A DNA stretch of 64,000 nt, taken from positions 186,001-250,000 of the forward strand of contig CAWDEY010000011.1 in the NCBI GenBank assembly GCA_963801505.1, given 5' to 3'. Within the stretch, counting starts at the first letter, position 1. Every line of letters begins with the position of its first letter. The translations under genes were made by a program, and so were the position numbers. The notes under the pieces were generated by a model that searched no databases, had not been told where the DNA came from, and saw nothing but the letters and a program-made list of their open reading frames with translations. Below are positions 18,940 through 28,461 of this stretch, piece by piece. This stretch comes from JAOUFP01 sp963801505 (GTDB taxonomy: Bacteria > Nitrospirota > Thermodesulfovibrionia > Thermodesulfovibrionales > UBA6898).

Positions 18940-18974
18940 ATGAGTGTGGGTTCGATTCCCACACGCTCCCGCCA
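18940..18974 (+). other. tRNA 3'-end fragment resembling tRNA-Sec; possible attachment-site remnant
   Basis: The T-arm GTGGG-TTCGATT-CCCAC is followed by ACGCTCCC, then GCCA. The 13 bases between T-loop and discriminator G fit the 8+5 acceptor/T-stem of bacterial selenocysteine tRNA rather than the usual 7+5. No matching 5' acceptor strand (GGGAGCGT) is seen in the preceding 120 bases, so this is a fragment, not a working tRNA. tRNA 3' ends are common integration sites, so it may mark an element junction. Confidence 0.5.
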
Positions 18975-19494
18975 TTACTTATTGTAATATCATATGAGTT
19001 ACATATCACAAGCCACCTAAAAAACCTTCCGTAAACCTTCCGTAAGGTATTATGAAGGCATCATGAAAATGATTCCAGGTTCACTCAATGACACTGCGGA
19101 TGTGAAATAGCAGAACTTCGAAAGGCATGAACTTCATTAATGTTTCATTGAAACTATATCAATGCCTCAGCTGCCGAGGAACGTCGGGGGGTTTAGCGAG
19201 TAAGGACGAGACCGCTTTCCTTAATGAAGAGTTGGTAAAACTGACTATGTAGGCTCCCTTGCGAGGTCCTTACACGAGAAAGAGCGCTTCCATTAATGTG
19301 CAGCTGTATCTTCTTTGAGATATTGGCCAGTATTTTCTTTTAAATCAAAAGGTTTTACCAGCCAACTTTATATAATAACCGGCCCCGGACAGTTGGATTT
19401 TAAAAATATTTTTTCCACGAATTAACCTTTTATTTTCACTTGATATATTGTTTTGGTAAGACAAGATATAATAAAATAATAAGGAGAAACAACA
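18975..19494. other. 520-bp gene-free region with RNA-like structure, unassigned
   Basis: No credible open frame is seen. The stretch 19021-19050 has a direct repeat of AAACCTTCCGT. The stretch 19150-19290 is GC-richer than its surroundings and has many short complementary segments (for example AAGGACGAG and GAGGTCCTT). Conserved cores of RNase P RNA, tmRNA or 6S RNA were looked for and not found. A possible -10 TATAAT lies at 19467, ahead of the next gene. Confidence 0.35.
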
Positions 19495-19959
19495 TTGAAG
19501 ATATTTACCATTGCCACTGTTCTGATGCTGACAATGACATGTCCAGTTTTTGCTGGTGCAAATAAATATGAGAAGATATCCGCGTCTTATAAAAAAGGCA
19601 TTTGCAACCAGATATCAAAGTATGTCGACGCATTGCTTTACGGGAATACATATGGGCATGGCCAAAATACGTCTTGTTCTTACACTGATGCGCATCTGTT
19701 AATAAAGTCCAACAGGGCCCTGAATCCGGCACAGATGAAACATTTCGTTTTATTTGCTTTTACAGCGGCAGGGGCATTGAATAATAATGACTTCATTCTG
19801 CCTGACAAAATCTACGTGGGGTATGGGGACGATTGTCAGGTTTTAACAACGGAGGAGGCCTCAAGACTGCAAGATATGGCAAGCTTTGGCGTACAGTCAG
19901 GTTTATCCAACGCTATGGCCCTGGCATCAAATGCGCCAAAAGTGCCATGTCCTAAATAG
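19495..19959 (+). CDS. Exported protein of unknown function
   Basis: The start is a TTG at 19495, nine bases after AAGGAG. The 154-residue product has a signal peptide (MKIFTIATVLMLTMTCPVFA) and a mature part with four Cys, two near GICNQ and NTSCSY and two near the C-terminus, which may form disulfides. No known domain was recognised. It lies alone after a long gene-free region and before a quinone reductase gene, in a stretch that may be accessory. Confidence 0.55.
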   Translation: MKIFTIATVLMLTMTCPVFAGANKYEKISASYKKGICNQISKYVDALLYGNTYGHGQNTSCSYTDAHLLIKSNRALNPAQMKHFVLFAFTAAGALNNNDFILPDKIYVGYGDDCQVLTTEEASRLQDMASFGVQSGLSNAMALASNAPKVPCPK

Positions 19960-20034
19960 ATTTGATTAACTTTAAAGGAACTCAAAAGAAAGAATAAAGG
20001 CCGGTAGTCAGCATCATAAAAAGGAGACAGCAAG

Positions 20035-20622
20035 ATGAAATATTTAATTATTTATGCGCATCCTAATACTGCAAGTTTCAATCACGCTATCATGGAAACA
20101 ATCTCGGAGGAATTAAAGAAGAACAATAAGGCTTTTGAAGTAAGAGACCTGTATAAGATTGATTTCAACCCCATCCTTTCAGCAAAAGATTTAGCGGCCA
20201 TTCAAAATGCCGCAGTGCCTCATGATATCAAAATAGAACAGGACTACATCAGCTCGGCAGATACCCTTATTTTTATATCACCGATTTGGTGGTCAGCAAT
20301 GCCGGCAATGTTAAAGGGCTATATTGACAGGGTGTTTTCCTTGAAATTTGCCTATGATATAACGCCAGATGGGATTATAGGATTATTAAAAGGCAAGAAA
20401 GTATTCATAGTAAACACAACAGGTGCATCTAAAGAAGATTATGACCGGATGGGAGCGTTTAAGATGATGGACCAGTCAATGGATATGGCTATATTCCAGT
20501 CTTGTGGTATGGAAGTCATCGGGCATAAATATTTCTCTTCCGTTCCAAATGTTTCAGACCAGGACAGGAAACAAATGCTTGAGGAATTAAGATTGCTGAT
20601 AAGAGATAAGGTATTATCCTAA
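20035..20622 (+). CDS. NAD(P)H:quinone oxidoreductase, flavodoxin fold
   Basis: The 195-residue protein matches the NQO1/KefF/MdaB family of FAD- or FMN-binding quinone reductases. Residues 5-12 (IYAHPNTAS) form the flavin phosphate loop. FISPIWWSAMPAMLKGYIDRVF near residues 81-102 is the family's signature, read here as FISPIWWSAMPAM then LKGYIDRVF. VNTTGAS follows. Such enzymes reduce quinones by two electrons and protect against redox cyclers. A GGAGAC site precedes the ATG. Confidence 0.85.
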   Translation: MKYLIIYAHPNTASFNHAIMETISEELKKNNKAFEVRDLYKIDFNPILSAKDLAAIQNAAVPHDIKIEQDYISSADTLIFISPIWWSAMPAMLKGYIDRVFSLKFAYDITPDGIIGLLKGKKVFIVNTTGASKEDYDRMGAFKMMDQSMDMAIFQSCGMEVIGHKYFSSVPNVSDQDRKQMLEELRLLIRDKVLS

Positions 20623-20632
20623 AAACGGCAGT

Positions 20633-20768
20633 TCATTCACCACGGAGGCACAGAGACGCTGAGAAAACGCGGGTTTGAGGCAAATAGGGGACTGACCAAT
20701 TTGATTGCCCCTATCCTGCCCGTAACTCCTTGATTTTACTCTGTGATCTCTGCGTCTCTGTGGATTCT
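20633..20768. repeat. CACCACGGAG-type inverted repeat
   Basis: CATTCACCACGGAGGCACAG at 20635-20654 has a complementary, imperfect arm around 20738-20765 (CTCTGCGTCTCTGTGG). It is the same family as the palindrome at 36074-36190 and shorter remnants near 2899, 3000 and 5130. It fills the gap between convergent genes. Confidence 0.65.
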
Positions 20769-20801
20769 GCTTTTTTTAGGATTATAGGTTTGCAATAAGA
20801 A

Positions 20802-21224
20802 TCATCCCGGGTGTGCCGTGTGGCTGCATTGAAAAAACTTTATTCTTTCTTCTGTCTTGTCCCCTAAGCAATATTCAACAGTGCTGAGTATGTGTTTAAT
20901 CTGGAATGGTTTTAGAAGAATATCTGTGAACAAGTGCTTGTTAACGGCAAGACAACCATCATCATCAAGACCAAAACTGCCGGATATCAAAACGATTTTA
21001 AGAGAGGGGTACAGAGTCTTTAATTGTCTGGCACAATCTACCCCGGTGAGTTTTGGCATTTGGTGGTCCATAAAAATCATGTCTGGGAGTGCATTCGGGT
21101 CAATAATATCGAGCGCTTCCTGCCCATCTGAGGCTTCCACAACATTATGTTTATTAAGTTTCAGTACCTCCTTTAATATGGTCCTGACTAAATAATCATC
21201 ATCTACAACCAATATATTCGACAT
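20802..21224 (-). CDS. Stand-alone response regulator receiver
   Basis: The 140-residue protein is a single CheY-like receiver domain: acidic pair in VVDDDYL near residues 6-11, phospho-acceptor Asp in IFMDHQMP near 54, and Lys in LLKPFQ near 108. There is no output domain. It must act through a partner, for example as a phosphorelay intermediate or motility-type effector. No kinase is adjacent; the accessory neighbourhood gives no target. Confidence 0.85.
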   Translation of the reverse strand: MSNILVVDDDYLVRTILKEVLKLNKHNVVEASDGQEALDIIDPNALPDMIFMDHQMPKLTGVDCARQLKTLYPSLKIVLISGSFGLDDDGCLAVNKHLFTDILLKPFQIKHILSTVEYCLGDKTEERIKFFQCSHTAHPG

Positions 21225-21504
21225 TATGAAACCCCCTTGTACTTATGGTCATAATATGCACGGAGGGTCGGGCAAAGTCTGAAAATTTTCTTAAAGCAGT
21301 ATTTTTCCATCAAGTCAATGCTCGGAACATACCGTGGACTTGATGCGCAACAGATCCCAAAATATCCTTCTTCAAAATAAGGACAACTCATCAATACCTC
21401 CCTTGATGTCCAAGCTATATTTAACTATGTACAAGACTAGCACTCAACTATGAATAAAATTTGAATTTATTGAGCGGCAGGGCAAGATTTTCAATTAAAT
21501 CTGT

Positions 21505-22116
21505 TTATTCATGCTTTTCGGATGGAAAATGCGGGAGTGAAAGGTTCCAATGGATCGCGGCCAGTCTTATAGCCAGTACGATTGTGATCGAAGCTGATGA
21601 CGGCAAATGCATAAGATGGAAATAGTTTGTAAGGACTGCAAAGGTGATGGCCCCGCATAAGGAAGCTGTCGCATAGATCTCTGCTTTGAGGACAAGCGGA
21701 ATCTCCCCCGAAAGTATGTCCCTGATGATCCCTCCGGCAACACCGGTCAGAACTCCCATTATTACAGAAATAGAAACAGGGACCCCCAGAGAGATTGCCT
21801 TACTGGTCCCGATTACTGTAAAGACCGCCAATCCAAAGGCGTCCGCAAACTTGAGTGCCTTTGACGGAGGGCGGACAAACCTGGCGAGGACGAATATTAT
21901 GCTTGCGGCCGCTGTCCCGACAAAGATGTATGTCGGGTCTGAAATCCAGAAGACCGGGTAGGCCCCGAGTATAAGGTCTCTCAATGTTCCCCCGCCGAGT
22001 GCCGTCGCAAGTGCAAGCACGACCACTCCGAAGAGGTCCATCTGTTTTTCCCCGGCCGCCAGGGCCCCGGTGATGGCAAATACCGCAACCCCGAACAGAT
22101 CTAGAGCATAGATCAT
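21505..22116 (-). CDS. TRIC/UPF0126 family membrane channel protein
   Basis: The start was set at 22116 behind AGGTGA; longer frames add an unlikely N-terminus. The 203-residue product has about seven transmembrane helices and two internal repeats, each with a glycine-rich GGGTLRDL/GGIIRDIL motif. This duplicated pattern defines the bacterial TRIC (formerly UPF0126, YadS/YicG) family of trimeric cation channels. It probably conducts K+ across the inner membrane. No operon partner. Confidence 0.88.
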   Translation of the reverse strand: MIYALDLFGVAVFAITGALAAGEKQMDLFGVVVLALATALGGGTLRDLILGAYPVFWISDPTYIFVGTAAASIIFVLARFVRPPSKALKFADAFGLAVFTVIGTSKAISLGVPVSISVIMGVLTGVAGGIIRDILSGEIPLVLKAEIYATASLCGAITFAVLTNYFHLMHLPSSASITIVLAIRLAAIHWNLSLPHFPSEKHE

Positions 22117-22290
22117 GAAATCACCTGTCCTTGTCCCGAGCAAAACAATTTCATGAAAAAATGATATTACGTTACAGCCTTTAAAACAAGATAAATCCAC
22201 TTTCCAAAAGACCCTCAGTTCCCAAGAGACCTGAAATAAAGTACACTTTAATTAAAGGCGATACAATTCCTGATGAAAGGACCTTGAGAT

Positions 22291-23005
22291 ATGAAAATAT
22301 ATACTGGGACAAGCGGATACGGGTACAAGGAATGGAAAGGGAAATTCTATCCTGAAAAGATTTCGCCGAAGGAAATGCTTCGCTTCTATTCGGAACGTCT
22401 CAATTCCGTGGAGATCAATAATACCTTTTATCACATGCCTTTGGAAAATGTCCTCTTATCCTGGGCAGAGCAGGTCCCTGATAATTTTGTCTTCGCGTTC
22501 AAGGCACCCCAGATCATTACGCATATAAAACGGTTGAGAAATGTGGAGGAAGAGACCGGGTATCTGTTTAGGACACTGTCGGTCCTGCGGCAGAAACTGG
22601 GGCCGGTCCTTTTTCAGTTTCCCGCGAGCTTTAGAGCGGCCCCTCACATGCTGGAAGATTTCCTCAAACTGATACCGGATACGCCCTGCTGCATTCGAGT
22701 TCCGCAGTCAATCCTGGCTGGAGTCCGAAACACTGGACCTGCTTCGTAAGAAAGGCTGTAGTCTCTGCGTCGCAGATACTGATGAAAATCCTGCAAATAA
22801 AATTGTCGATACAGCGTCATGGGGGTACCTGCGCCTTAGGCGTTCTGACTATACGGATCCTGATCTGCCACAATGGCTGGAAAGGATCTCTTCCCAAAAA
22901 TGGAAGAAGGCATTTGTTTTTTTTAAACACGAGGAAGAGGCGATAGGGCCGGAAATGGCGATACGATTTAGTGAACTTGTTGATTCAGATGTAAAGAAAC
23001 CATAG
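22291..23005 (+). pseudogene. DUF72 (YecE-like) protein, frameshifted
   Basis: The first 130 codons encode a clear DUF72 start (YTGTSGYGYKEWKGKFYP, SVEINNTFYH, FAFKAPQ, LGPVLFQFP). The frame then changes near 22690: the expected AFEFRSQSW motif and the rest of the domain (CVADTDENP, WGYLRLR) continue in the +1 frame to a stop at 23005. A single inserted or two missing bases explain it. DUF72 is a TIM-barrel-like family, often beside DNA repair genes. Here it lies 10 bases before ligD, itself frameshifted. Confidence 0.8.
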
Positions 23006-23015
23006 AAGTTAGCCA

Positions 23016-25364
23016 ATGTCCAAAACATCTCAAATAGCCCGGGTTGGAAAGCGTAAACTTGAGCTTTCAAATCTGGAGAAAGTCTTTTACCCCGACGATC
23101 ACATCCTGAAGGCAGAGTTGATTGAGTATTATCTCAAGGTAGCTCCGACTGCCTGGCGCACCTGAAAGGCCGCCCGCTTTCGCTGGTGCGTTATCCCGAC
23201 GGCATTAACGGCGAAAGGTTCTTCCAGAAGAACAGACCGGAATGGGCTCCGGACTGGATAGAGCATGTTGTCCTTGGAGGAGGTGGGAAGCGGACAGAAG
23301 AAGGAAAAATCGATTATGTGATTGCAACCGAGGAGGCCTCTCTTGCCTGGCTCGCAAACCTGGCGTGTATCGAGTTCCATCAAATGCCTTGTCTGGCGCC
23401 ACGCTTCGATAGACCTGATTATTTTGTGTTTGATCTTGACCCGCCTGAGAACTTCAGTTTTCAGGACCTCGTTGCAATTGCCCTTGACATGAAAAAGCAC
23501 ATCGAGAGCTTCGGATACCGGCCGTTCGTCAAGACTACAGGGAGCAGGGGACTTCACATCCTCGTCCCCATAAAACCGAAGTGGCCATTCGATAAAGTCT
23601 TTGAGGTAGTACGTGAAGTGGCCGGACTTTTCGTTGAGTCACACAGTCGGACAATCACCTTGCATCTCAAGAAGGAGGCACGCAAAGGAAAGGTGCTGGT
23701 GGACATATATCGCAATCGGCCCTATCAGACTATTGTGTCTGCTTACAGCGTGCGCGGACTTCCGGGCGCCCCTGTGTCAATGCCTCTTCAATGGGACCAA
23801 TTAACGGACCTCAGCAGTGCCTCTGACTTTACGCTTAGCTCTGTGCCCGATCACTTACTCAGCTACGGCGACGCATGGGAGGGAATCGCCGCTTATGCCG
23901 CTGTCCTTCATACGATACGGGAAGGGCCGCAGGCAAAGCAGAAGCCGGCTCCGGCTCCTAAGCAGCAGACATCTGAGATGCTCGGTGAATACGCCAAAAA
24001 ACGAAGCTTCGAAAAGACACCTGAGCCACAGCCCTCAATTGAGGCAGGGGGAAACGATGCTTTTGTGATACACAGACACCACGCAACACGTCTGCATTAT
24101 GATCTGCGTCTTGAGCAGGGGGGCGTGTTGAAGTCCTGGGCAATTCCCAAGGGACTTCCTCCCCGTCCTGGCATCATGCGGCTTGCGGTAGCTACTGAAA
24201 ATCATCCACTGGAATATATAAACTTCGAAGGTACCATACCAAAGGGACAATACGGTGCCGGCAATATATGGATTTACGCCAGGGGCAAATACGAGGTCAC
24301 GAAGGAAAAGAAAAACGGCTTTCACTTCCGCCTCGAAAGCAGGGAGGTCAGCGCGGAGTACAGGATGCACCATACCAGTGAAAAAGAATGGCTTATCGAA
24401 CGTGTGGACAAGCCGCAGGTAGATTGGCTTCATGGTCCTGTTATGCCCATGCTTGCGCAAGCAGCTGCCAAGCCGCCAGGAATCACCGGACTATATATAT
24501 GAAGTGAAGTGGGACGGCATACGCGCGATGGTTACACTGGACGAAGGAGAAGTAAGAATCCGCAGCAGGAACCAGCTCGACATTACCTCCAGGTTTCCGG
24601 AACTCCTGATACCTGATAAGGCATTCAGGGCGACCTCGGCCCTGTTCGATTCGGAGATCGTCTGTCTCGATGACGAAGGGAAGCCCCTCTTTAGAAACGT
24701 GATACACAGGCTCCAACAAAACAGCAAAGGGGCAATTGAACATGGCCGCATCAAGTATCCGGCAGTCTGCTACGTCTTTGATTGCCTCTACCTCGACGGC
24801 CGCCCTATTGTAGATGAGCCGCTTGTTCGTCGCCGCGCATGGATGGAAGATGCGCTCAGACGTAATACTCCGTATAGGGCCAGTGAGACGGTTGACGAAG
24901 GCCCCGGGCTGTTCAAGGCCGCCATGCAGATGGGACTTGAGGGGATCATGGCGAAGGAAAGAAACAGTACTTATCGGCCCGGCACACGCAGCTCACAATG
25001 GCTTAAAATAAAGAAAAGGCAGACAATGGAGTGCGTAATAATAGGTTATACAAAAGGAAGGGGTGACCCAAATACGTCGTTCGGTGCATTGCAGCTGGCT
25101 CTGCGGGAAGGCAATACGCTCCGGTATGTGGGAAAAGTGGGAACAGGCTTTGATACAAAGTCAATGAAGGAGACATTCGTGTATTTGAAAAACATCCGGC
25201 ATATACAGAGACCGATCAGGGAAAAGCCGTCTGATGACGCAAAGACAGTATGGATCGAGCCCACGTCGGTTTGCGAGGTGCAGTTCGCTTCGCTGACAAA
25301 GGACGGGATGCTGCGCGAGCCGGTGTTTATAAGGCTACGACCGGATTTGGGTACAGAACCCTGA
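23016..25364 (+). pseudogene. ligD: NHEJ DNA ligase LigD (POL-PE-LIG), two frameshifts
   Basis: Three consecutive frames together encode one protein of about 780 residues. First comes a primase-polymerase domain (YFVFDLDPP, KTTGSRGLHI), then a 3'-phosphoesterase domain (FVIHRHHATRLHYDLRLE, GTIPKGQYGAG), then an ATP-dependent ligase domain with the adenylated Lys in YEVKWDGIRA and EGIMAKERN. Frame breaks lie near 23152 (a base missing before LAHLKGRPLSL) and near 24475 (an extra G in CCAGGAATC). LigD fills, trims and seals double-strand breaks with Ku, whose gene is next. As read, no intact enzyme would be made; an assembly error is a real alternative. Confidence 0.88.
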
Positions 25365-25461
25365 AGCAGGCTAAGAAGGGGTATAATAAAAACATATACC
25401 AGACAATACTGAAAAATGAATTTTCTGGAGTTAGTTCCGAAACAGCAACCGGAGGTGAGAT

Positions 25462-26319
25462 ATGAGAGCAATCTGGAAAGGTCACATTCGTTTTTCGCTC
25501 GTCACTATACCTGTCCTTGTGTACAACGCCGTGGAGGAAACAGAACAGAAAGTGAGCTTCAATCTTCTGCATAAGGACGACAACGGTCTCGTCGGCTACG
25601 ATAAGAAATGCAAAAAGTGCAATAAGGTTTTATCGTCCGAGGAGATTGTCAAGGGGTACAAGTATGAGCCTGAACAATACGTGATTGTCGAGAAAGAAGA
25701 CATCGATAAAATAAACCTCAAGAGCACAAAGATAATAGAAATCGGGGGGTTCATCGATGCTAAGGAAGTTAACCCAACATTGTATGAGTCCCCATACTAC
25801 GCTGGCCCTAACGGATCTGTCGCGGTGCAGGCATACTCTCTTTTAGCTGCGGCGCTGAAGGAAACAGGGAAGGTCGGGATCGGGAAGGTTGTACTGCATG
25901 ACCGCGAAGATGTGGTGATGATCGCGCCCAATGAGAACGCCATTGTGCTTTACAAGCTCCGGTCGCCCAAGGAGATCAGGAACATCAAGGAAATCCCTCA
26001 GCTCGATGGAAAGTCTGTAGACAAGGAGGGGCTAAAGCTAGCGCGCAGCCTTGTCGATTCCATGAGCACGACTTTAGATAACATCGATCTGACTGATAAG
26101 TATCACGATGCCCTCAGGGCGATTATTGAGGCGAAGATTGCGGGGAAAGAGATAATCACTGTGGAGGAGGAAGAGACCCCGGTTGCAGACATAATGACGG
26201 CCCTGAAACAAAGCATCGAGCAGGCGAAGTCGCATAAGAAGCCGATGGAAAAGGCAAAGGGACAGAAAAAAGCGGTTGTGTCCAAAGAGGCAAAATCCGG
26301 GTCAGGGGCGGCTTTTTAG
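25462..26319 (+). CDS. ku: Bacterial Ku protein
   Basis: Ku binds double-strand break ends as a homodimer and recruits LigD. The 285-residue protein has the family start IWKGHIRFSLVTIPV, the zinc-knuckle-like CKKCNK segment, the core beta barrel around YVIVEKEDIDKI, and a Lys-rich C-terminal tail (KSHKKPMEKAKGQKK) as in DNA-retaining bacterial Ku proteins. GGAGGTGA precedes the ATG. It follows ligD by about 100 bases and appears intact, unlike its partner. Confidence 0.95.
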   Translation: MRAIWKGHIRFSLVTIPVLVYNAVEETEQKVSFNLLHKDDNGLVGYDKKCKKCNKVLSSEEIVKGYKYEPEQYVIVEKEDIDKINLKSTKIIEIGGFIDAKEVNPTLYESPYYAGPNGSVAVQAYSLLAAALKETGKVGIGKVVLHDREDVVMIAPNENAIVLYKLRSPKEIRNIKEIPQLDGKSVDKEGLKLARSLVDSMSTTLDNIDLTDKYHDALRAIIEAKIAGKEIITVEEEETPVADIMTALKQSIEQAKSHKKPMEKAKGQKKAVVSKEAKSGSGAAF

Positions 26320-26355
26320 TCTTTTAAAACAGAAGGCAGGTTTAAAATAGGGCTT

Positions 26356-26976
26356 ATGGGTAAGATTTTACATTTCCCCGCAAAACGACCGTCCAAATTC
26401 GGTTTCGAGCGGGTCAAAAAGCACAGGCAAGAGAATTCGGACCAACTGAACCCTTTTTCCCCAGGCCCGAAACAGATTCTGCGGCTTCCAACCAACATCA
26501 GCCCTTTTGAAGAGGCTTTGCTGCTTGACGGGCTCGGTGACAGTCGGGCAGCGGAGGCATACAGGAGAACAATATCGAAAGGCGACCATGTAGCCGATGC
26601 GTATTGTAACCTGGGCATCATAGAGTCCAAGGCAGGAAGAACAACAAAGGCCTTTGACTGTTTTACAAAATCATTGCAGAGTGATCCGCGACATTTTGAA
26701 GCGCATTATAATCTTGGGAACCTTTATTTCGAAGGAGACAACCTGTGTCTGGCGAAGATGCATTATGGATTGGCCTCTGAAATCGACCCCACCTTCCCAA
26801 ACCTGTATTTTAATCTTGGGCTCGTCCTAGCCCTCACGGAAGAAACAAAAGCCGCAGTCGATGCACTGCTCAGGTACCAACTGCTGGCGCCTCCAAAAGA
26901 ACGCAGAAACGTTGAGGATCTGCTCATCAGACTTAGAAGCTCTTTGGTCATGACAGACGGAAATACCGTACCATAA
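26356..26976 (+). CDS. TPR-repeat protein after ku
   Basis: The 206-residue protein has a basic N-terminus (about 50 residues) and then three to four TPR units (AYCNLGIIESKAGRTTKAF, HYNLGNLYFEGDNLCLAKM, YFNLGLVLALTEETKAA). Gly/Ala/Phe spacing matches TPR consensus. It is probably a cytoplasmic adaptor. It begins 37 bases after ku and may be cotranscribed, but no NHEJ role for it is known. Confidence 0.7.
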   Translation: MGKILHFPAKRPSKFGFERVKKHRQENSDQLNPFSPGPKQILRLPTNISPFEEALLLDGLGDSRAAEAYRRTISKGDHVADAYCNLGIIESKAGRTTKAFDCFTKSLQSDPRHFEAHYNLGNLYFEGDNLCLAKMHYGLASEIDPTFPNLYFNLGLVLALTEETKAAVDALLRYQLLAPPKERRNVEDLLIRLRSSLVMTDGNTVP

Positions 26977-27047
26977 ATTCAACATGCTTGACGGATAAGG
27001 CGTCTGCTGAAAAGAACAGCTATCGTTGCTTATCGTTAACTCTTGGA

Positions 27048-27809
27048 TTAAATATTAAACAATCTCATGCCCTTGCCCGCGCTGAAAGACTTTTTCAATG
27101 CCCTGTTCATAAATTTCTTTGCCTCTTTAGCAGAATCAAGCACGCTGTATCCCTTTGCAAGCATTGCGGTCAAGGCTGCTGAAAATGTACAGCCGGTCCC
27201 GTGATATTCACCATATATTTTTCTGCTTTTCAGGTAATGAAATTTACCGTCATAAAAGATATCCGTGGCAGAATCTTCCAGATGGCCGCCTGTTATGATT
27301 ATACTCTCGGGTCCGCACTCTTTCAGGCAGACAGCGGCCTTCTCCATATCAGAGCTGGTTTTAATGTCAATCCCGCTCAGGACAGACGCTTCGTAAATAT
27401 TCGGAGTTATAACGGCACATAAAGGGAATATTTTTTTTCTCAAGGCAATGGGGGTATTTTTTTCAACAAGGCTTTTTCCGGAAGACGACACTAAAACAGG
27501 GTCTGCAACAATATTTTTCAACGAGTATTTTTTTATTATGTAGGCAACTGCTTCGATAGCAGATTCGCTATACAGCATGCCTGTCTTTGTTGCCCCCGGA
27601 ACAAGATCAGAGAGAAGCACTGTGAGTTGCTTTTTCACAAATCTACCCGGAACAGGCATTATATCTTTTACTCCCTCTGTATTTTGAGCAGTCAGTGAAG
27701 AGACAACAGAAAGGCCGTATATTCCGAGGCTATGAAAAACCTTTAAATCTGCCTGTACACCTGCACCCCCTGTAGGATCAAAGCCTGCAATTGTAAGAGC
27801 TTTTTTCAT
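27048..27809 (-). CDS. thiD: Hydroxymethylpyrimidine (phospho)kinase ThiD
   Basis: ThiD phosphorylates HMP and HMP-phosphate to HMP-PP for thiamine synthesis. The 253-residue ribokinase-family protein begins ALTIAGFDPTGGAGVQADLK, has SSLTAQNTEG, and ends with the anion-hole motif YHGTGCTFSAALTA near residue 213. Length is normal. It is unlinked to the thi operon at 32-36 kb and has no visible TPP riboswitch of its own. Confidence 0.94.
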   Translation of the reverse strand: MKKALTIAGFDPTGGAGVQADLKVFHSLGIYGLSVVSSLTAQNTEGVKDIMPVPGRFVKKQLTVLLSDLVPGATKTGMLYSESAIEAVAYIIKKYSLKNIVADPVLVSSSGKSLVEKNTPIALRKKIFPLCAVITPNIYEASVLSGIDIKTSSDMEKAAVCLKECGPESIIITGGHLEDSATDIFYDGKFHYLKSRKIYGEYHGTGCTFSAALTAMLAKGYSVLDSAKEAKKFMNRALKKSFSAGKGMRLFNI

Positions 27810-27969
27810 TAAAGGGATTATATATCTATAAAATCATAATGGCAAGCAAGTGAGGTCATTATATATCTTAAGCAATCTTAAAAATCATTTCCTTTCTGAT
27901 TTAGGGAACTATTTTCTCAAAAGGGAAGAATTATTAATAATACGCCCCATAAACAAACAACTTTTCATC

Positions 27970-27985
27970 TGGCATGATACATGCT
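27970..27985 (+). promoter_or_regulatory. Sigma-54-like promoter candidate
   Basis: TGGCATGATACATGCT matches the -24/-12 pattern TGGCACG-N4-TTGC at 14 of the 16 positions (N4 counted as matching), with correct spacing and the GG and GC dinucleotides kept. It is about 98 bases ahead of the collagen-like lipoprotein start. Confidence 0.5.
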
Positions 27986-28007
27986 TATAAATATTGTCTT
28001 GAGTAAT

Positions 28008-28028
28008 CAACCTTCTAAGGTTGTTTTT
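28008..28028 (+). terminator. Small hairpin plus T-run in the lipoprotein leader
   Basis: CAACCT-TCTA-AGGTTG followed by TTTTT, lying between the sigma-54-like site and the gene start. It could be an attenuator in the leader; stem of six pairs only. Confidence 0.4.
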
Positions 28029-28082
28029 ACATAGATAACAAACTCGGTTAAATTCAGAAAATGAAAGGAGGTGTTTAGTATA

Positions 28083-28331
28083 ATGAAAAAATTTATGGCT
28101 ATAATGCTTTCAATGTTAATGGCCCTTTCTCTGGCGCTTACTGTTGGCTGCCAGAAGAAGGAGGAGGCTCCGAAACCTGTAGAAGCTCCTGCACCGGCTC
28201 CGGCTCCTGCACCAGCTCCTGAGCAGGGCGCTCCTGGCGCTCCTGGCGCTCCTGGCGCTCCTGGCGCTCCTGGCGCTCCTGGCGCTCCTGGCGCTCCGGC
28301 ACCAGCTCCTGAAGCACCACAAGGTAAATAA
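28083..28331 (+). CDS. Collagen-like proline-rich small lipoprotein
   Basis: The ATG at 28083 was chosen because the GTG at 28071 overlaps the ribosome site AAAGGAGGTG. The 82-residue product has a lipobox (ALTVGCQKK) and then a low-complexity tail: PAPAPAPA followed by about eight consecutive Gly-Ala-Pro triplets and APAPEAPQGK. Gly-X-Y runs are the collagen signature, though eight triplets with Pro in Y position may be too short for a stable triple helix. The leader and ribosome site are nearly identical to the paralogue 480 bases downstream. Probably an abundant envelope lipoprotein; function unknown. Confidence 0.65.
   Translation: MKKFMAIMLSMLMALSLALTVGCQKKEEAPKPVEAPAPAPAPAPAPEQGAPGAPGAPGAPGAPGAPGAPGAPAPAPEAPQGK
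28227..28298 (+). repeat. 9-bp tandem repeat (GGCGCTCCT), eight units
   Basis: Seven perfect units and one unit with a final G. Each unit encodes Gly-Ala-Pro. The array keeps frame on unit gain or loss and should be prone to copy-number change by slippage. Confidence 0.9.
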
Positions 28332-28356
28332 TTTTTTTACCTGTGACAATTACTGT

Positions 28357-28394
28357 AAGAGGAGAGACCTGCTTTGAGGTCTCTCCTCTTATTA
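28357..28394 (+). terminator. Intrinsic terminator after the collagen-like gene
   Basis: A 13-bp perfect stem (AAGAGGAGAGACC and its complement) with an 8-base loop, followed by ATTATTTC. The T-run is weak but the stem is very strong. Confidence 0.75.
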
Positions 28395-28461
28395 TTTCTA
28401 CCGCAGAATCTTAACATCAGCTTTTAATTCTGAAAAATCAGGCAGTTTCTTTGCATTAGTC

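Noticed and set aside
18782..18974. tmRNA or complete tRNA
   Set aside because: Only the T-arm and 3' acceptor strand are present; no tag-peptide frame, no matching 5' strand, and discriminator G does not fit tmRNA, which normally has A.
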